In this document: in pieces, positions 17,338 to 26,932 of the stretch
Layout of the letters: each line of letters opens with the position of its first letter
Position numbering within the stretch: position 1 is the first letter of the stretch
Source of the DNA: Cyanobium sp. NIES-981
GTDB lineage: Bacteria > Cyanobacteriota > Cyanobacteriia > PCC-6307 > Cyanobiaceae
Assembly (NCBI RefSeq): GCF_900088535.1
Contig: NZ_LT578417.1
Location: 2,418,001-2,482,000 of the forward strand
Direction of reading: 5' to 3'
DNA: 64,000 nucleotides
Program-made: the position numbers and the translations under genes
Notes under the pieces: generated by a model
What the model was told of the DNA's origin: nothing
Database searches by the model: none
What the model saw: the letters and a program-made list of their open reading frames with translations, nothing else

Positions 17338-17552
17338 GGCGTGGGGCAGCGGCCAGCTCGGGCACACCCTCCTGCGGGGCAGAGAGGGGGTTCGAGCGTA
17401 TTCGGCCGGCCGGTGGGCTTGTGGAGTTCGCCCCAGTCCTGTGGCGGTTGGAGAGGCTGGGCCCGCGCGCCAGCGGCGGTTCCGGAACACCTACGGTCAA
17501 CGCACCCAACTGGCCCGCTGGGCCAGGGACCTCCGGTCCTGAGCAACTCGCG

Positions 17553-18593
17553 ATGCTTTCCACCCCACCCCATGGCAGGGGCCCAACCCCCGATTCCGGG
17601 GTCGACTGGGGCGAGCACAGCACCTGGATCTGGCAGGGGCTGGCCGTGCACTGGCGCCATCTGCCTCCGGCGGCTGCAGGGCCGGGCTGCCGCAGCGGTG
17701 AGCGCGGAAGTGTGGTGCTCCTGCACGGCTTCGGTGCCGCCAGTGGCCACTGGCGGCGCAACGCCGCGGCGCTGGCCGCCGCCGGATGGCGTGTGTACGC
17801 CCTGGATCTGATCGGTTTCGGAGCCTCCGATCAACCGGGGCCGCACCGCCGCCGCCGGCTCGACAACCGGCTCTGGGCCCGCCAGGTGCAGGCGTTCGTG
17901 GCGGAGGTGGTGGGACATCCGGCGGTGCTGGTGGGCCACTCCCTGGGGGGACTGGTGGCCCTCACCTGCGCCAGCCTCTTCCCAGGCTGGGTGGACGCCG
18001 TGGTGGCGGCCCCCCTGCCGGACCCCGCCCTGCTGCTGGGGCCGGGTGCCTGGCCGCCGCGGCGACGCCCCTGGCGCCGCCGCCTCAGGCGCTGGGGGGT
18101 GATCGTGCTCTGCCGCCTGCTGCCCCTCGAGCTGCTGGTGCCGCTGCTGGCCCACTCCCCCCTGCTGGCCCTGGGCATCCAGTCGGCCTACACCACCCCG
18201 GTGATCGGCGACCGGGAGCTGCACCGGCTGATCGCCCAGCCCGCCCGACGGCCCGGAGCGGTGCGCTCCCTGCGGGCCATGAGCATCGCCATGGCCCTGC
18301 GCCCCCACGGAGCCACGGCCCCCACCCTGCTGCGGCGGTTGCAGCGTCCCCTGCTGCTGATCTGGGGCCATGGCGATCAGCTCGTGCCGATCCAGGTGGC
18401 CGAGCAGATCCGGAGGCTCCGCCCGGACCTGGCGCTGGTGGACCTCGAGCACTGCGGCCACTGCCCCCACGACGAAGCCTCCGAGCCGTTCAACGCCACC
18501 CTGCTCGACTGGCTTGCGGCGGCACCCACGGCCTCCGGCAGGGGCCGAGCGGTAATTTGGGCGCAACAGCCAGGCCCGATCCCCAAGCCATGA
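17553..18593 (+). CDS. Alpha/beta hydrolase
   Basis: A 346-residue hydrolase. The oxyanion region is [15 protein letters not shown], the nucleophile elbow LVGHSLGG, the acid is probably the Asp of [10 protein letters not shown] and the base the His of HCGHCPHDE. The first 40 residues are variable and the frame is open further upstream to 17421; the ATG at 17553 is chosen because it is the first within reach of conserved sequence. The pattern resembles the chloroplast/cyanobacterial family of esterases related to pheophytinase, but the substrate is not predictable. The stop overlaps the ilvH start by 4 bases (ATGA), which implies translational coupling. Confidence 0.85.
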   Translation: MLSTPPHGRGPTPDSGVDWGEHSTWIWQGLAVHWRHLPPAAAGPGCRSGERGSVVLLHGFGAASGHWRRNAAALAAAGWRVYALDLIGFGASDQPGPHRRRRLDNRLWARQVQAFVAEVVGHPAVLVGHSLGGLVALTCASLFPGWVDAVVAAPLPDPALLLGPGAWPPRRRPWRRRLRRWGVIVLCRLLPLELLVPLLAHSPLLALGIQSAYTTPVIGDRELHRLIAQPARRPGAVRSLRAMSIAMALRPHGATAPTLLRRLQRPLLLIWGHGDQLVPIQVAEQIRRLRPDLALVDLEHCGHCPHDEASEPFNATLLDWLAAAPTASGRGRAVIWAQQPGPIPKP

Positions 18594-19120
18594 AGCACAC
18601 CCTGTCGGTGCTGGTGGAAGACGAATCGGGTGCCCTCAGCCGCATCTCCGGCCTGTTCGCGCGTCGGGGGTTCAACATCGAGAGCCTGGCCGTGGGGCCG
18701 GCCGAGCGGGGGGGCATGTCCAGGCTCACCATGGTGGTGGAGGGAGATGACCGCACCCTCGCCCAGATGACCAAGCAGCTGGACAAGCTGATCAATGTGC
18801 TCGGTGTGATCGATCTCTCCCAGATCCCCTCGGTGGAACGGGAGCTGATGCTGTTGAAGGTGTCGGCACCGGCGGAGAGCCGCAGCGCGATCCTCGACCT
18901 CGTTCAGGTGTTCCGCGCCAATGTGGTGGATGTGGCCGACGATGCCCTCACCCTGGAAGTGGTGGGCGATCCCGGCAAGCTCGTGGCGCTGGAGCAGGTG
19001 ATGGAGCCCTTCGGGATTCTGGAGATCGCCCGCACCGGCAAGGTGGCGCTGGAGAGGGCCTCCGGGGTGAACACCGCCTTTCTGCGGGTCACCGCCTCCA
19101 GCAAGCGGGTGCCGGCCTGA
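18590..19120 (+). CDS. ilvH: Acetolactate synthase small (regulatory) subunit
   Basis: A 176-residue regulatory subunit of acetohydroxyacid synthase, which makes acetolactate for branched-chain amino acids. The N-terminal ACT domain is clear ([19 protein letters not shown], then [17 protein letters not shown]), with the valine-binding region, followed by [13 protein letters not shown] and the C-terminal domain beginning [12 protein letters not shown]. Length matches the family. No catalytic subunit lies nearby; the gene is translationally coupled to an unrelated hydrolase. Confidence 0.96.
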   Translation: MKHTLSVLVEDESGALSRISGLFARRGFNIESLAVGPAERGGMSRLTMVVEGDDRTLAQMTKQLDKLINVLGVIDLSQIPSVERELMLLKVSAPAESRSAILDLVQVFRANVVDVADDALTLEVVGDPGKLVALEQVMEPFGILEIARTGKVALERASGVNTAFLRVTASSKRVPA

Positions 19121-19140
19121 GCGCACAGCAACCGCTCAGC

Positions 19141-19182
19141 CTCACCCGCTCAGTCTCACCCGCTCAGTCTCCGCAGCTCAGT
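19141..19182 (+). repeat. 14-bp direct repeats between ilvH and cyclophilin gene
   Basis: Two exact copies of CTCACCCGCTCAGT (19141-19154 and 19155-19168) are followed by a diverged third (19169-19182). The array occupies most of the gap between two convergent genes, and the cyclophilin stop codon (19178-19180 on the minus strand) lies inside the third copy. Confidence 0.85.
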
Positions 19183-19915
19183 CTCCGCCTCGGACGAGCT
19201 TGCCGCCGGACACCAGGCTGGCCTTGGTGATCTTGTCCCCCTGGCGGATTGTGTCGATCACCTCCATGCCCTCGCTCACCCGGCCGAACACGGCATAGCG
19301 GCCATCCAGCTCGGGCAGCGCCTCGAGAGCCACGTAGAACTGGGCACTGGCGGAATTGGGATCGGCGGAGCGCGCCATCGCCACGGCACCGCGCTGATGA
19401 ACCAGGCTGAGCTCCCGGCTCACCCCCGGGTCGGTGAGGGGCTGGCCGTAGCGCGGCGATGCCTCATCCTTCAGCTTCACCTCCAGCGGGATCAACCTCG
19501 CCTCGCCGCTGGCGGGATCAACGTAACTGCCGCTGCCGTACTGGCTGGGCGGCACCACCGGATTGGCACTCGCCGGATCGCCCCCCTGCACCACGAAGGG
19601 CGTGGGATCGCGCACGACCCGGTGGAACACGGTGCCGTCGTAGACCCCACGCTTCACCAGATCCACGAAATTCCCCGCCGTGAGCGGGGCGGCCTCCCCA
19701 TCCAGCTCGATCCGCACCTCGCCCCGGCTGGTCTGGAGGGCAACCGTGGCCGGTCCGCTCAGGCAGGGGGTGGTGGCAGTGGCACAGCCCAGGGACCCCT
19801 GGCTGACCCGGTTCGGGCTGCAGGCCGCCAGGGCCAGTGGCGCCAGCATGAGCACCATGCCGAGGGAGCAGCGGCGCACCAGCCGCCGCAGGCTGATCGC
19901 AACCTGATCGCTCAC
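19178..19915 (-). CDS. Cyclophilin-type peptidyl-prolyl isomerase lipoprotein
   Basis: A 245-residue exported cyclophilin. The N terminus is a signal peptide ([19 protein letters not shown]) with a lipobox ending LAAC, so it is probably membrane-anchored on the luminal or periplasmic side. The cyclophilin fold follows, with [20 protein letters not shown] (active-site Arg), [46 protein letters not shown]. The start is GTG at 19915 and overlaps the ycf4 stop by 4 bases (GTGA), so it is likely translated together with ycf4; a role in folding of photosynthetic membrane proteins is a natural guess but only that. Confidence 0.9.
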   Translation of the reverse strand: MSDQVAISLRRLVRRCSLGMVLMLAPLALAACSPNRVSQGSLGCATATTPCLSGPATVALQTSRGEVRIELDGEAAPLTAGNFVDLVKRGVYDGTVFHRVVRDPTPFVVQGGDPASANPVVPPSQYGSGSYVDPASGEARLIPLEVKLKDEASPRYGQPLTDPGVSRELSLVHQRGAVAMARSADPNSASAQFYVALEALPELDGRYAVFGRVSEGMEVIDTIRQGDKITKASLVSGGKLVRGGD

Positions 19916-20496
19916 ACGCCCTCCAGCGGCACACCCAGGAAGCGGGCCAGCTGGGCCCCGGAGCTCTCCAGATCGGCCAGGGGCATGGGTTCCCCGACGC
20001 GGGTGAGGGGAAGATCCCTGCGCCCCTGCAGCTTGAGCGCCAGACGCCGCCGCGGATTGAGGCCGTCACGCACCTCCACCTTCACCGCCTGGATCTCCCG
20101 CAGGGGGATCTCCACATCGATGGTCTGGCGGAAGCCGCGGCGGCTGATCCGGGCCGATCCCGTGGCGCGGTCGAAGCGGTTGCTGCCGGCGCCCACATCC
20201 AGACCGATCACCGTCCAGAGATAGGAGGCCAGCAGCACGGCGGCCACGCCGTAGAGGCCCATCACCAGGCCCTGGGGCACGTACACCAGCTCGGCCGGAT
20301 GGCCGATCGGCAGCAGATCCCTGCCCAGGTAGCTCGAGAGGCTGGTGAGCAGGAAGCCCACGCCGCCGAGGCTCACCACCAGGGCCATGGCCAGGTTGGA
20401 GGGGCGGCGGGAACCGAGCACCGGCTGCTCAAGCACGGAGCCAGGCACGGAGGACTGGGCCTTCACGTCAGAGCCCTGCACATCGGAGGGAGGCAT
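19912..20496 (-). CDS. ycf4: Photosystem I assembly protein Ycf4
   Basis: A thylakoid membrane protein that scaffolds photosystem I assembly. Two hydrophobic hairpins near the N terminus ([24 protein letters not shown] and [20 protein letters not shown]) are followed by the soluble beta-rich domain with [18 protein letters not shown] and [26 protein letters not shown], all typical. The start is ambiguous: ATGs at 20523 and 20496 and a plain family-like start at the KAQSS segment are all possible; 20496 gives 194 residues versus about 185 usually. It is divergent from psbD across a 182-bp intergenic region. Confidence 0.92.
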   Translation of the reverse strand: MPPSDVQGSDVKAQSSVPGSVLEQPVLGSRRPSNLAMALVVSLGGVGFLLTSLSSYLGRDLLPIGHPAELVYVPQGLVMGLYGVAAVLLASYLWTVIGLDVGAGSNRFDRATGSARISRRGFRQTIDVEIPLREIQAVKVEVRDGLNPRRRLALKLQGRRDLPLTRVGEPMPLADLESSGAQLARFLGVPLEGV

Positions 20497-20678
20497 CCAG
20501 GGGGGGTCGGCAATGGGGCCCATCCTGGCTCGTGGGCGGCCGGCCGGAGGCCGGACTGGGAACCCGGGATGGGAGCAGGTCTCGCAAAGCCAGCTGCGAC
20601 AAGGGATTTCAGCCCGTTGCAAGCAGCCTCGCGATCCCGGGGAACGTTGTTACCATCGCCCGGTATCCCGCTACCTCC
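20497..20678. promoter_or_regulatory. Divergent intergenic region between ycf4 and psbD
   Basis: This 182-bp gap separates two photosynthesis genes read outward and must hold the promoters for both. I see a TTGCAA at 20618-20623 and a TACCAT at 20651-20656 on the plus strand, but their spacing (27 bases) is too wide for a standard sigma-70 promoter, so no precise elements are claimed. The assignment is from gene arrangement. Confidence 0.4.
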
Positions 20679-21737
20679 ATGACGATCGCTGTAGGGCGCG
20701 CGCCAGCGGCACGGGGATGGTTCGACGTCCTCGATGACTGGCTCAAGCGCGACCGCTTCGTATTTGTGGGGTGGTCCGGTCTGCTGCTGTTCCCCTGCGC
20801 CTACCTGGCGCTGGGCGGCTGGCTCACCGGCACCACCTTCGCCACCTCCTGGTACACCCATGGCATTGCCAGCTCCTACCTGGAGGGCTGCAACTTCCTC
20901 ACCGCGGCGGTGAGCACCCCGGCCGACGCCATGGGCCACAGCCTGCTGCTGCTCTGGGGCCCCGAGGCCCAGGGTGACTTCGTGCGCTGGGTGCAGCTCG
21001 GCGGCCTCTGGCCGTTCGTGGCCCTGCACGGTGCCTTCGGTCTGATCGGCTTCATGCTGCGCCAGTTCGAGATCGCCCGCCTGGTGGGCATCCGCCCGTA
21101 CAACGCCATCGCCTTCTCCGGGCCGATCGCGGTGTTCGTCAGCGTGTTCCTGATGTACCCGCTGGGCCAGAGCAGCTGGTTCTTCGCCCCCAGCTTCGGG
21201 GTGGCCGCCATCTTCCGCTTCCTGCTGTTCCTGCAGGGCTTCCACAACTGGACGCTGAACCCGTTCCACATGATGGGCGTGGCCGGCATCCTGGGCGGTG
21301 CGCTGCTGTGCGCCATCCACGGCGCCACGGTGGAGAACACCCTGTTCGAGGACGGGGAGCAGTCGAACACCTTCAAGGCGTTCGAGCCCACCCAGGAGGA
21401 GGAGACCTACTCGATGGTGACGGCCAACCGCTTCTGGAGCCAGATCTTCGGGATCGCCTTCTCCAACAAGCGCTGGCTGCACTTCTTCATGCTGTTCGTG
21501 CCGGTGATGGGTCTGTGGACCAGCAGCATCGGCATCATCGGCCTGGCCCTCAACCTGCGCGCCTACGACTTCGTGTCGCAGGAGATCCGCGCCGCCGAGG
21601 ACCCCGAGTTCGAGACCTTCTACACGAAGAACATTCTTCTGAATGAAGGCATCCGCGCCTGGATGGCACCGGCTGACCAGCCGCACGAAAACTTCGTCTT
21701 CCCTGAAGAGGTACTGCCCCGTGGAAACGCCCTTTAA
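20679..21737 (+). CDS. psbD: Photosystem II D2 protein
   Basis: The 352-residue D2 reaction-centre subunit, which with D1 binds P680, pheophytin, QA and the non-haem iron. The start MTIAVGRAP, the [22 protein letters not shown] segment, the [23 protein letters not shown] loop, the [15 protein letters not shown] stretch and the ending [14 protein letters not shown] are as expected; the length is exactly that of the family. It is followed by psbC with a 17-bp overlap, so the pair forms one transcript that ends at a strong terminator at 23193. Confidence 0.99.
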   Translation: MTIAVGRAPAARGWFDVLDDWLKRDRFVFVGWSGLLLFPCAYLALGGWLTGTTFATSWYTHGIASSYLEGCNFLTAAVSTPADAMGHSLLLLWGPEAQGDFVRWVQLGGLWPFVALHGAFGLIGFMLRQFEIARLVGIRPYNAIAFSGPIAVFVSVFLMYPLGQSSWFFAPSFGVAAIFRFLLFLQGFHNWTLNPFHMMGVAGILGGALLCAIHGATVENTLFEDGEQSNTFKAFEPTQEEETYSMVTANRFWSQIFGIAFSNKRWLHFFMLFVPVMGLWTSSIGIIGLALNLRAYDFVSQEIRAAEDPEFETFYTKNILLNEGIRAWMAPADQPHENFVFPEEVLPRGNAL

Positions 21738-23109
21738 TTCCGGCCTGGTGAGTGTCGGGGGCAAGGACCTCGACTCCACCGGCTATGCCTGGTGGGCCGG
21801 CAACGCCCGCCTGATCAACCTCTCCGGTCGCCTGCTCGGCGCCCACGTGGCCCATGCCGGCCTGATGGTCTTCTGGGCCGGCGCCATGATGCTGTTCGAG
21901 GTGAGTCACTTCACCTTCGACAAGCCCATGTACGAGCAGGGCCTCATCTGCATGCCCCACGTGGCCACCCTCGGCTACGGCGTGGGCCCCGGCGGTGAGG
22001 TCACCAATCTCTACCCCTTCTTCGTGGTGGGGGTGCTCCACCTGATCAGCTCCGCCGTGCTCGGCCTCGGCGGGCTGTACCACGCCCTGCGCGGCCCTGA
22101 GATCCTGGAGAACTACTCCTCCTTCTTCTCCCAGGACTGGCGTGACAAGAATCAGATGACCAACATCATTGGTTATCACCTGATTCTTTTGGGCGTCGGC
22201 GCCCTGCTGCTGGTGTTCAAGGCCATGTTCTTCGGTGGCGTCTACGACACCTGGGCCCCCGGCGGCGGTGACGTGCGCCTGATCACCAACCCCACCCTCA
22301 ATCCGGGCGTGATCTTCGGCTACCTCACCCGTGCCCCCTTTGGCGGCGAGGGCTGGATCATCGGGGTCGACTCGATGGAGGACATCATCGGCGGCCACAT
22401 CTGGATCGGCCTGATCTGCATCTTCGGTGGCATCTGGCACGTGATCACCAAGCCTTTCGGCTGGGTGCGCCGCGCCTTCATCTGGAACGGGGAGGCCTAC
22501 CTGAGCTACAGCCTCGGCGCCCTGAGCCTGATGAGCTTCATCGCCTCGGCCTACATCTGGTTCAACAACACCGCCTACCCTTCGGAGTTCTACGGCCCCA
22601 CCAACGCCGAAGCCTCCCAGGCCCAGAGCTTCACCTTCCTGGTGCGTGACCAGCGCCTCGGCGCCAACATCGGCTCCGCCATGGGTCCCACCGGTCTGGG
22701 CAAGTACCTGATGCGCTCCCCCACCGGCGAGATCATCTTCGGTGGTGAAACCATGCGCTTCTGGGATTTCCGTGGCCCCTGGCTGGAGCCCCTACGCGGC
22801 CCCAATGGCCTCAGCCTCGACAAGCTCCAGAACGACATCCAGCCCTGGCAGGTGCGCCGCGCGGCTGAATACATGACCCACGCCCCCAACGCGTCTCTGA
22901 ACTCGGTGGGCGGCATCATCACCGAGCCCAACTCGGTGAACTTCGTGAACATCCGCCAGTGGCTGGCGTCCACCCAGTTCGTGCTGGCCTTCTTCTTCCT
23001 GGTGGGTCACCTCTGGCATGCGGGCCGCGCCCGCGCCGCCGCCGCCGGTTTCGAGAAGGGCATCGACCGTCAGGCCGAGCCCACTCTGGCCATGCCGGAC
23101 CTCGACTGA
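21721..23109 (+). CDS. psbC: Photosystem II CP43 chlorophyll protein
   Basis: The 462-residue core antenna protein of photosystem II. The start is the GTG at 21721 ([14 protein letters not shown]), which lies inside the end of psbD; the overlap of 17 bases with GTG initiation is the arrangement also known from chloroplasts. Key regions include [27 protein letters not shown], the large luminal loop with [16 protein letters not shown] and [23 protein letters not shown] (containing the Glu and Arg that approach the manganese cluster) and the final helix [22 protein letters not shown] longer frame reaching back to 21643 is not coding. Confidence 0.98.
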   Translation: METPFNSGLVSVGGKDLDSTGYAWWAGNARLINLSGRLLGAHVAHAGLMVFWAGAMMLFEVSHFTFDKPMYEQGLICMPHVATLGYGVGPGGEVTNLYPFFVVGVLHLISSAVLGLGGLYHALRGPEILENYSSFFSQDWRDKNQMTNIIGYHLILLGVGALLLVFKAMFFGGVYDTWAPGGGDVRLITNPTLNPGVIFGYLTRAPFGGEGWIIGVDSMEDIIGGHIWIGLICIFGGIWHVITKPFGWVRRAFIWNGEAYLSYSLGALSLMSFIASAYIWFNNTAYPSEFYGPTNAEASQAQSFTFLVRDQRLGANIGSAMGPTGLGKYLMRSPTGEIIFGGETMRFWDFRGPWLEPLRGPNGLSLDKLQNDIQPWQVRRAAEYMTHAPNASLNSVGGIITEPNSVNFVNIRQWLASTQFVLAFFFLVGHLWHAGRARAAAAGFEKGIDRQAEPTLAMPDLD

Positions 23110-23192
23110 TCCCGCCTTCCGGTTTCAGGACCCGGACGAAAGCACCCGGAGTTCGACATCTCGAGTTCGACATCCGGATCGTGCCCCAGGGA

Positions 23193-23222
23193 CCTCCGCT
23201 TTCAGCGGGGGGCTTTTTTTTT
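23193..23222 (+). terminator. Rho-independent terminator after psbC
   Basis: A 7-bp stem (CCTCCGC/GCGGGGG, one G-U pair) with loop TTTCA is followed after two bases by nine consecutive T residues. It lies 83 bases downstream of the psbC stop in the correct orientation. Just upstream, the 12-base sequence GAGTTCGACATC occurs twice (near 23152 and 23164). Confidence 0.85.
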
Positions 23223-23400
23223 GCGGAAGGGCCACTTCAGCCCCGGGTACCAAGACCTGTCCCCCCGCCCCGGAGCGGGCCTGTCAGATCTGGTCAGACC
23301 TCCGAGAGTGCCGGTCATGGCTCAGGCAGACGGGTTCCATACGGTCTGGTGAGCGCTGCAGGTGTTCCTGTCGGCAGCCACTCCCACCCATCCGATACCC

Positions 23401-24165
23401 ATGACCACACCCTCCACCCTGAACGGGTCATCCGGCCCGGTGAAGCCACTGACCAGGGGGCTCACGGCGATGGCCGGCGCCGCCGCCGCCATCGCCGGTC
23501 TGCTCAGCACCACGGCACCGGGCGATGCAGCCCCCCGGGGCGTGTCCAGCCCTGCGGCCGGGGTGATCTGTGATGCGGCGGCCCAGAGCTGCTACACCCG
23601 CGACGGTGCCTCACTGCAGGAAACCCGCCGCTACTTCGGGCCCCAGGCCGAGCGCCAGCTCTGGGGCGAGCTGATCGGCCGCCGGCCCAGCCAGGAGTTC
23701 AGCCTCAGCAACGGCACACGCTGCAATCTGAAGGCCACGACCTGCTGGGTCGAGAGCAACGGCCGGCGGCGCACGGAGCGGGAGATGACCCGGGATCTGT
23801 TCGGCTCGGTGGCCCGCAACGACAGGGAGGTGACCACCTACGAGGGTCGCTGCACCCTCGTGCAGGGCTCCAGCGTGGTGCTGCACAACGGCGACTGTTC
23901 CCTGCGGCTGGTGGAGCGCAGCAACGGCGTGACGCGCTACGTGGTGATGCAACCGGACGGACGCCGCTTCAACTTCACGGACCGCCGGGGCCGCCTCGAA
24001 GTGACCGATGCCACGGGCACCTCGGCGGTGACCTTCATCGACCACGGCTACACCGGCGTGTTCCGTTGGAGCAACCTCACCCTGGTGGCCACGCGCGAGA
24101 ACCAGGGGCTGAATCGCGGGCGTCTGACCAGTGATGGCATCGGCGACCTGTTCGGTGAGCGTTGA
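23401..24165 (+). CDS. YcgJ-like exported protein
   Basis: A 254-residue protein with an N-terminal signal (MTTPSTLN then a basic stretch, then AMAGAAAAIAGLLS, cleavage likely near GDAAP). The following region repeats the YcgJ (Fels-1 prophage-like) pattern: VICDAAAQSCYTRDGASLQETRRYFGPQAERQL and FSLSNGTRCNLKATTCWVESNGRRR, with two Cys pairs likely forming disulfides. The C-terminal 120 residues (from REVTTYEGRC) add a beta-rich domain with one more Cys pair (GRC...GDC) that I do not recognise. Exported, function unknown. It stands alone after the psbC terminator. YcgJ is known mostly from enterobacteria, so this is an unusual place for it. Confidence 0.72.
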   Translation: MTTPSTLNGSSGPVKPLTRGLTAMAGAAAAIAGLLSTTAPGDAAPRGVSSPAAGVICDAAAQSCYTRDGASLQETRRYFGPQAERQLWGELIGRRPSQEFSLSNGTRCNLKATTCWVESNGRRRTEREMTRDLFGSVARNDREVTTYEGRCTLVQGSSVVLHNGDCSLRLVERSNGVTRYVVMQPDGRRFNFTDRRGRLEVTDATGTSAVTFIDHGYTGVFRWSNLTLVATRENQGLNRGRLTSDGIGDLFGER

Positions 24166-24180
24166 GGGCCGTGCCGCCGG

Positions 24181-24741
24181 TCAATCGAGCAGCCAGCGGC
24201 GCAGCAGCGGCAGGCTGAGGCCGATCACGTTGCTGACGCAGCCCTCCAGACGCTCGATCAGCATCCCCCCGCGGCCCTCGAGGGCGAAGCCACCGGCGCA
24301 GCGCAGGGGCTCACCGCTGGCCACATAGGCGGCAATGGCGGCCTCGCCCACGGGGGCGAACTCCACCCGGGTGCTGACCACGGCCACGAGGGGGGCCTGC
24401 CCCGGCCGGAGCAGACAGTGCCCGGTGTGCAGGTCTGCCCAGCGGCCGGCCATGCGGCGCCAGCGGGCCGTGGCTTCGGCGACGTCCCGGGGCTTGCCGA
24501 AGGCCTCACCCTCGAACTCCAGCACCGAATCACAGCCCAGCAGCGCCGATGCGGCCGGCCCTGGTGCCGGCGCTGCCAGCACGGCCTCCGCCTTCGCCCG
24601 GGCCAGCCGCTGCACCAGCTGGCGGGGATCGGGATGATGGATGGCCTGCTCATCCACCCCGCTCACCTGCACGCGATGGCGGATGCCGGCCTGCTCCAGG
24701 AGACGGCGCCGCGCCGGGGAGGCAGAAGCGAGTACCAACAT
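24181..24741 (-). CDS. maf: Maf-like nucleotide pyrophosphatase
   Basis: A 186-residue Maf protein, a house-cleaning nucleoside triphosphate pyrophosphatase that removes modified nucleotides. The N-terminal signature [19 protein letters not shown] is complete, followed by [18 protein letters not shown] (catalytic Asp region) and [31 protein letters not shown]. The CDSVLEF version of the central motif resembles the YceF (7-methyl-GTP) subgroup. The start at 24741 is the natural Maf start; the frame upstream of it is non-coding. It converges on the YcgJ-like gene with a 15-base gap and is divergent from the next gene by 30 bases. Confidence 0.92.
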   Translation of the reverse strand: MLVLASASPARRRLLEQAGIRHRVQVSGVDEQAIHHPDPRQLVQRLARAKAEAVLAAPAPGPAASALLGCDSVLEFEGEAFGKPRDVAEATARWRRMAGRWADLHTGHCLLRPGQAPLVAVVSTRVEFAPVGEAAIAAYVASGEPLRCAGGFALEGRGGMLIERLEGCVSNVIGLSLPLLRRWLLD

Positions 24742-24771
24742 CGGCCGCGGTGGGTCAGGGAGAATTCCCCC

Positions 24772-25167
24772 ATGAAACGACGGCCGCCCACCGGCACTGC
24801 TGCCCTGCCCCACGACGCCCGCTCCTGGGCGCGGGCCTCCCAGGCCCTGCGCTGCCTGCCGTTCCGGCGCGGGTTCTACGAGCTGGTGGCCACCAGCCCC
24901 CTGAGCAGCAGCGCCTTCTGCCGGCTGCCCCAGGCCCGTGAGCTCTGCCGTCGCCCCATGGGTGCCCAACGGGTGGAACAGCACTGGATCTGGCTGATCC
25001 GGCTGGGGGTGCTGCGGCGGGAGGTGGATGGCCAGGGCCTCACCGAGCGGGTGCGGCTCACACCGATGGGCCGCGACCTGCTCCACCAGTGGCGCGGAGA
25101 GATTCCGGCGGCACCCCTGCTGGAGCGGATCCACCACCAGCTGCGGCGCAGCCGCCCGCGCCTGTGA
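24772..25167 (+). CDS. Npun_F0494 family protein
   Basis: A 131-residue protein of a cyanobacteria-specific family of unknown function. The recognisable stretches are [28 protein letters not shown] near the N terminus and [34 protein letters not shown] in the second half, which reads like a winged-helix DNA-binding fold (helix, turn, then a beta-hairpin wing), although that is my inference. The stop overlaps the cobQ start (GTGA), suggesting translational coupling. The ATG at 24772 is chosen because it lies immediately downstream of the divergent maf promoter region. Confidence 0.78.
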   Translation: MKRRPPTGTAALPHDARSWARASQALRCLPFRRGFYELVATSPLSSSAFCRLPQARELCRRPMGAQRVEQHWIWLIRLGVLRREVDGQGLTERVRLTPMGRDLLHQWRGEIPAAPLLERIHHQLRRSRPRL

Positions 25168-26645
25168 GGGCGCTGATGGTGCTCGGGACCAGCAGCGGCG
25201 CCGGCAAGTCGCTGATGACCGCGGCCCTCTGCCGGGTGCTGCGGCGGCGGGGGGAGCAACCCCTGCCGTTCAAGGGGCAGAACATGAGCAACAACGCCTG
25301 GGTGGACGCCAGCGGCGGCGAGATGGCCTACTCCCAGGCCCTGCAGGCCTGGGCAGCGGGGCTCGAGCCCCGCTGCGCGATGAACCCCGTGCTGCTCAAG
25401 CCCCAGGGGGACAGCACCAGCGAGGTGATCCACCTCGGCCGCAGCGTGGGCACCGCCCGGGCCGAGCACTACTACCGCGACTGGTTCCGGCCGGGCTGGA
25501 CCGCGATCCGCCAGGGTCTGCGGGAGCTGCAGGCCGGCCATCCGAACGGGCGGCTGGTGCTGGAGGGCGCCGGCAGCCCGGTGGAGGTGAACCTGCAGGC
25601 CCGCGACCTCACCAACCTGCGCCTGGCCCAGTTTCTGCGGGCCCGCTGCCTGCTGGTGGCCGACATCGAGCGGGGCGGGGTGTTCGCCCAGCTGGTGGGC
25701 ACCCTGGCCCTGCTGTCTCCCGTGCAGCGGCCCCTGATCCGGGGGCTGCTGATCAACCGCTTCCGCGGCCGCCGGGAGCTGTTCGACAGCGGACGCCAGT
25801 GGCTCGCGCAGCACACCGGCATCCCCGTGCTGGGCGTCATGCCCTGGCTCGAGGAACTCTTTCCACCGGAAGACTCCCTCGATCTGCTGGAGCGCCGCGG
25901 CCGCAAACCCCAGGCCGATCTCCAGATCACGGTGCTGAAGCTGCCCTCCCTGAGCAACTTCTCCGACCTCGACCCCCTCGAGGCGGAACCCAGCGTGCAG
26001 CTGCGCTGGCAGAAACCTGAGGAACCGCTCGGGCAGCCCGATGCGGTGATCCTCCCCGGCAGCAAGCAGACCCTGCGGGACCTGGCTGCCATGCAACGCC
26101 ATGGCTGGCAGGAGCAGCTGCGGGCCTATGTGCACAGCGGAGGCCAGGTGTTCGGCCTGTGCGGAGGCCTGCAGATGCTCGGCCAGGAGCTGCACGACCC
26201 CGAGGCTCTGGAGGGAAGCGGCCCTGGCGCCGGGCTGGGCCTGCTGCCCCTGCGCACCAGCTACGGCCATGGCAAGGCCCTGCGGCAGCGGCAGAGCCCG
26301 GCCCTGTGGCCCCCCGGTCCGCCGCTGGAGCTGCAGGGGTTCGAGCTGCACCGCGGCCACACCACCTGCATGGCCGCCGCCCATCCCCTGGCGGACGAGG
26401 CCGGGCTGGGCTGGTGGCAGCCGGTGGGCCTTCAGGGGGGGACCGTGGCCGGCACCTACCTGCACGGTGTGTTCGACGCTGGCCCCTGGCGGCGCCGCTG
26501 GTTGAACCTGCTGCGGCATCGCCGCGGACTGGCGCCCCTGAGCGAACATCACCCCAACCACGCCGAGCAGCGCGATGCCCTGCTCGATCGGCTCGCCGAT
26601 GCCTTCGAGGCCCACGTCGACCTCACTCCCCTGCTGAGCTCCTGA
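25164..26645 (+). CDS. cobQ: Cobyric acid synthase
   Basis: A 493-residue glutamine-dependent amidotransferase that amidates four carboxylates of the corrin ring in (pseudo)cobalamin synthesis. The N-terminal dethiobiotin-synthase-like domain starts [21 protein letters not shown], followed by [13 protein letters not shown] and [14 protein letters not shown]. The C-terminal class I amidotransferase domain has the nucleophile [10 protein letters not shown] and the catalytic His in [12 protein letters not shown] at 25164 is preferred since it overlaps the preceding stop by 4 bases and directly precedes the first strand. cobL, another enzyme of the pathway, is at 55.8 kb; the two are not clustered. 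Confidence 0.95.
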   Translation: MRALMVLGTSSGAGKSLMTAALCRVLRRRGEQPLPFKGQNMSNNAWVDASGGEMAYSQALQAWAAGLEPRCAMNPVLLKPQGDSTSEVIHLGRSVGTARAEHYYRDWFRPGWTAIRQGLRELQAGHPNGRLVLEGAGSPVEVNLQARDLTNLRLAQFLRARCLLVADIERGGVFAQLVGTLALLSPVQRPLIRGLLINRFRGRRELFDSGRQWLAQHTGIPVLGVMPWLEELFPPEDSLDLLERRGRKPQADLQITVLKLPSLSNFSDLDPLEAEPSVQLRWQKPEEPLGQPDAVILPGSKQTLRDLAAMQRHGWQEQLRAYVHSGGQVFGLCGGLQMLGQELHDPEALEGSGPGAGLGLLPLRTSYGHGKALRQRQSPALWPPGPPLELQGFELHRGHTTCMAAAHPLADEAGLGWWQPVGLQGGTVAGTYLHGVFDAGPWRRRWLNLLRHRRGLAPLSEHHPNHAEQRDALLDRLADAFEAHVDLTPLLSS

Positions 26646-26890
26646 TGCCCACCGGCCCGATCCCGATCCACTGGTCCGATGGCTCCAGCACCCTGGTTCA
26701 GCCCGGTTGCCCCTGGCTGGAGGCGGCCCGCCAGGCCGGGTTCATGATCCCCACGGGCTGCCTGGGGGGCAGCTGCGGCGCCTGCGAGATCGACGTGAAC
26801 GGACGCACGGTGCGGGCCTGCATCGCCACGGTGCCCTCCAGCCGCCGCGGCTCCCTCACGGTGGATCTCGCCGCTGACCCCTTCTGGTGA
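26645..26890 (+). CDS. Plant-type [2Fe-2S] ferredoxin-like protein
   Basis: An 81-residue ferredoxin. The cluster ligands are in GCLGGSCGACEIDVNG and RACIA, i.e. the C-x4-C-x2-C plus distal C pattern of plant-type ferredoxins. It is shorter than the photosynthetic ferredoxin PetF (about 97 residues) and carries no acidic patch at the N terminus, so a specialised electron donor is more likely. Its ATG overlaps the last base of the cobQ stop codon, making a coupled three-gene set; an electron-transfer step in corrin metabolism (for example cobalt reduction) is a possible reason, inferred from position only. Confidence 0.85.
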   Translation: MPTGPIPIHWSDGSSTLVQPGCPWLEAARQAGFMIPTGCLGGSCGACEIDVNGRTVRACIATVPSSRRGSLTVDLAADPFW

Positions 26891-26932
26891 CGCCGGCTGC
26901 CGAACCCGCCAGGACCGTGGAGCGCCAGGGGC

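Noticed and set aside
23110-23400. Additional gene or tRNA after psbC
   Set aside because: Only a repeat, the terminator and a GC-rich leader are seen; no cloverleaf or coding frame with a credible start.
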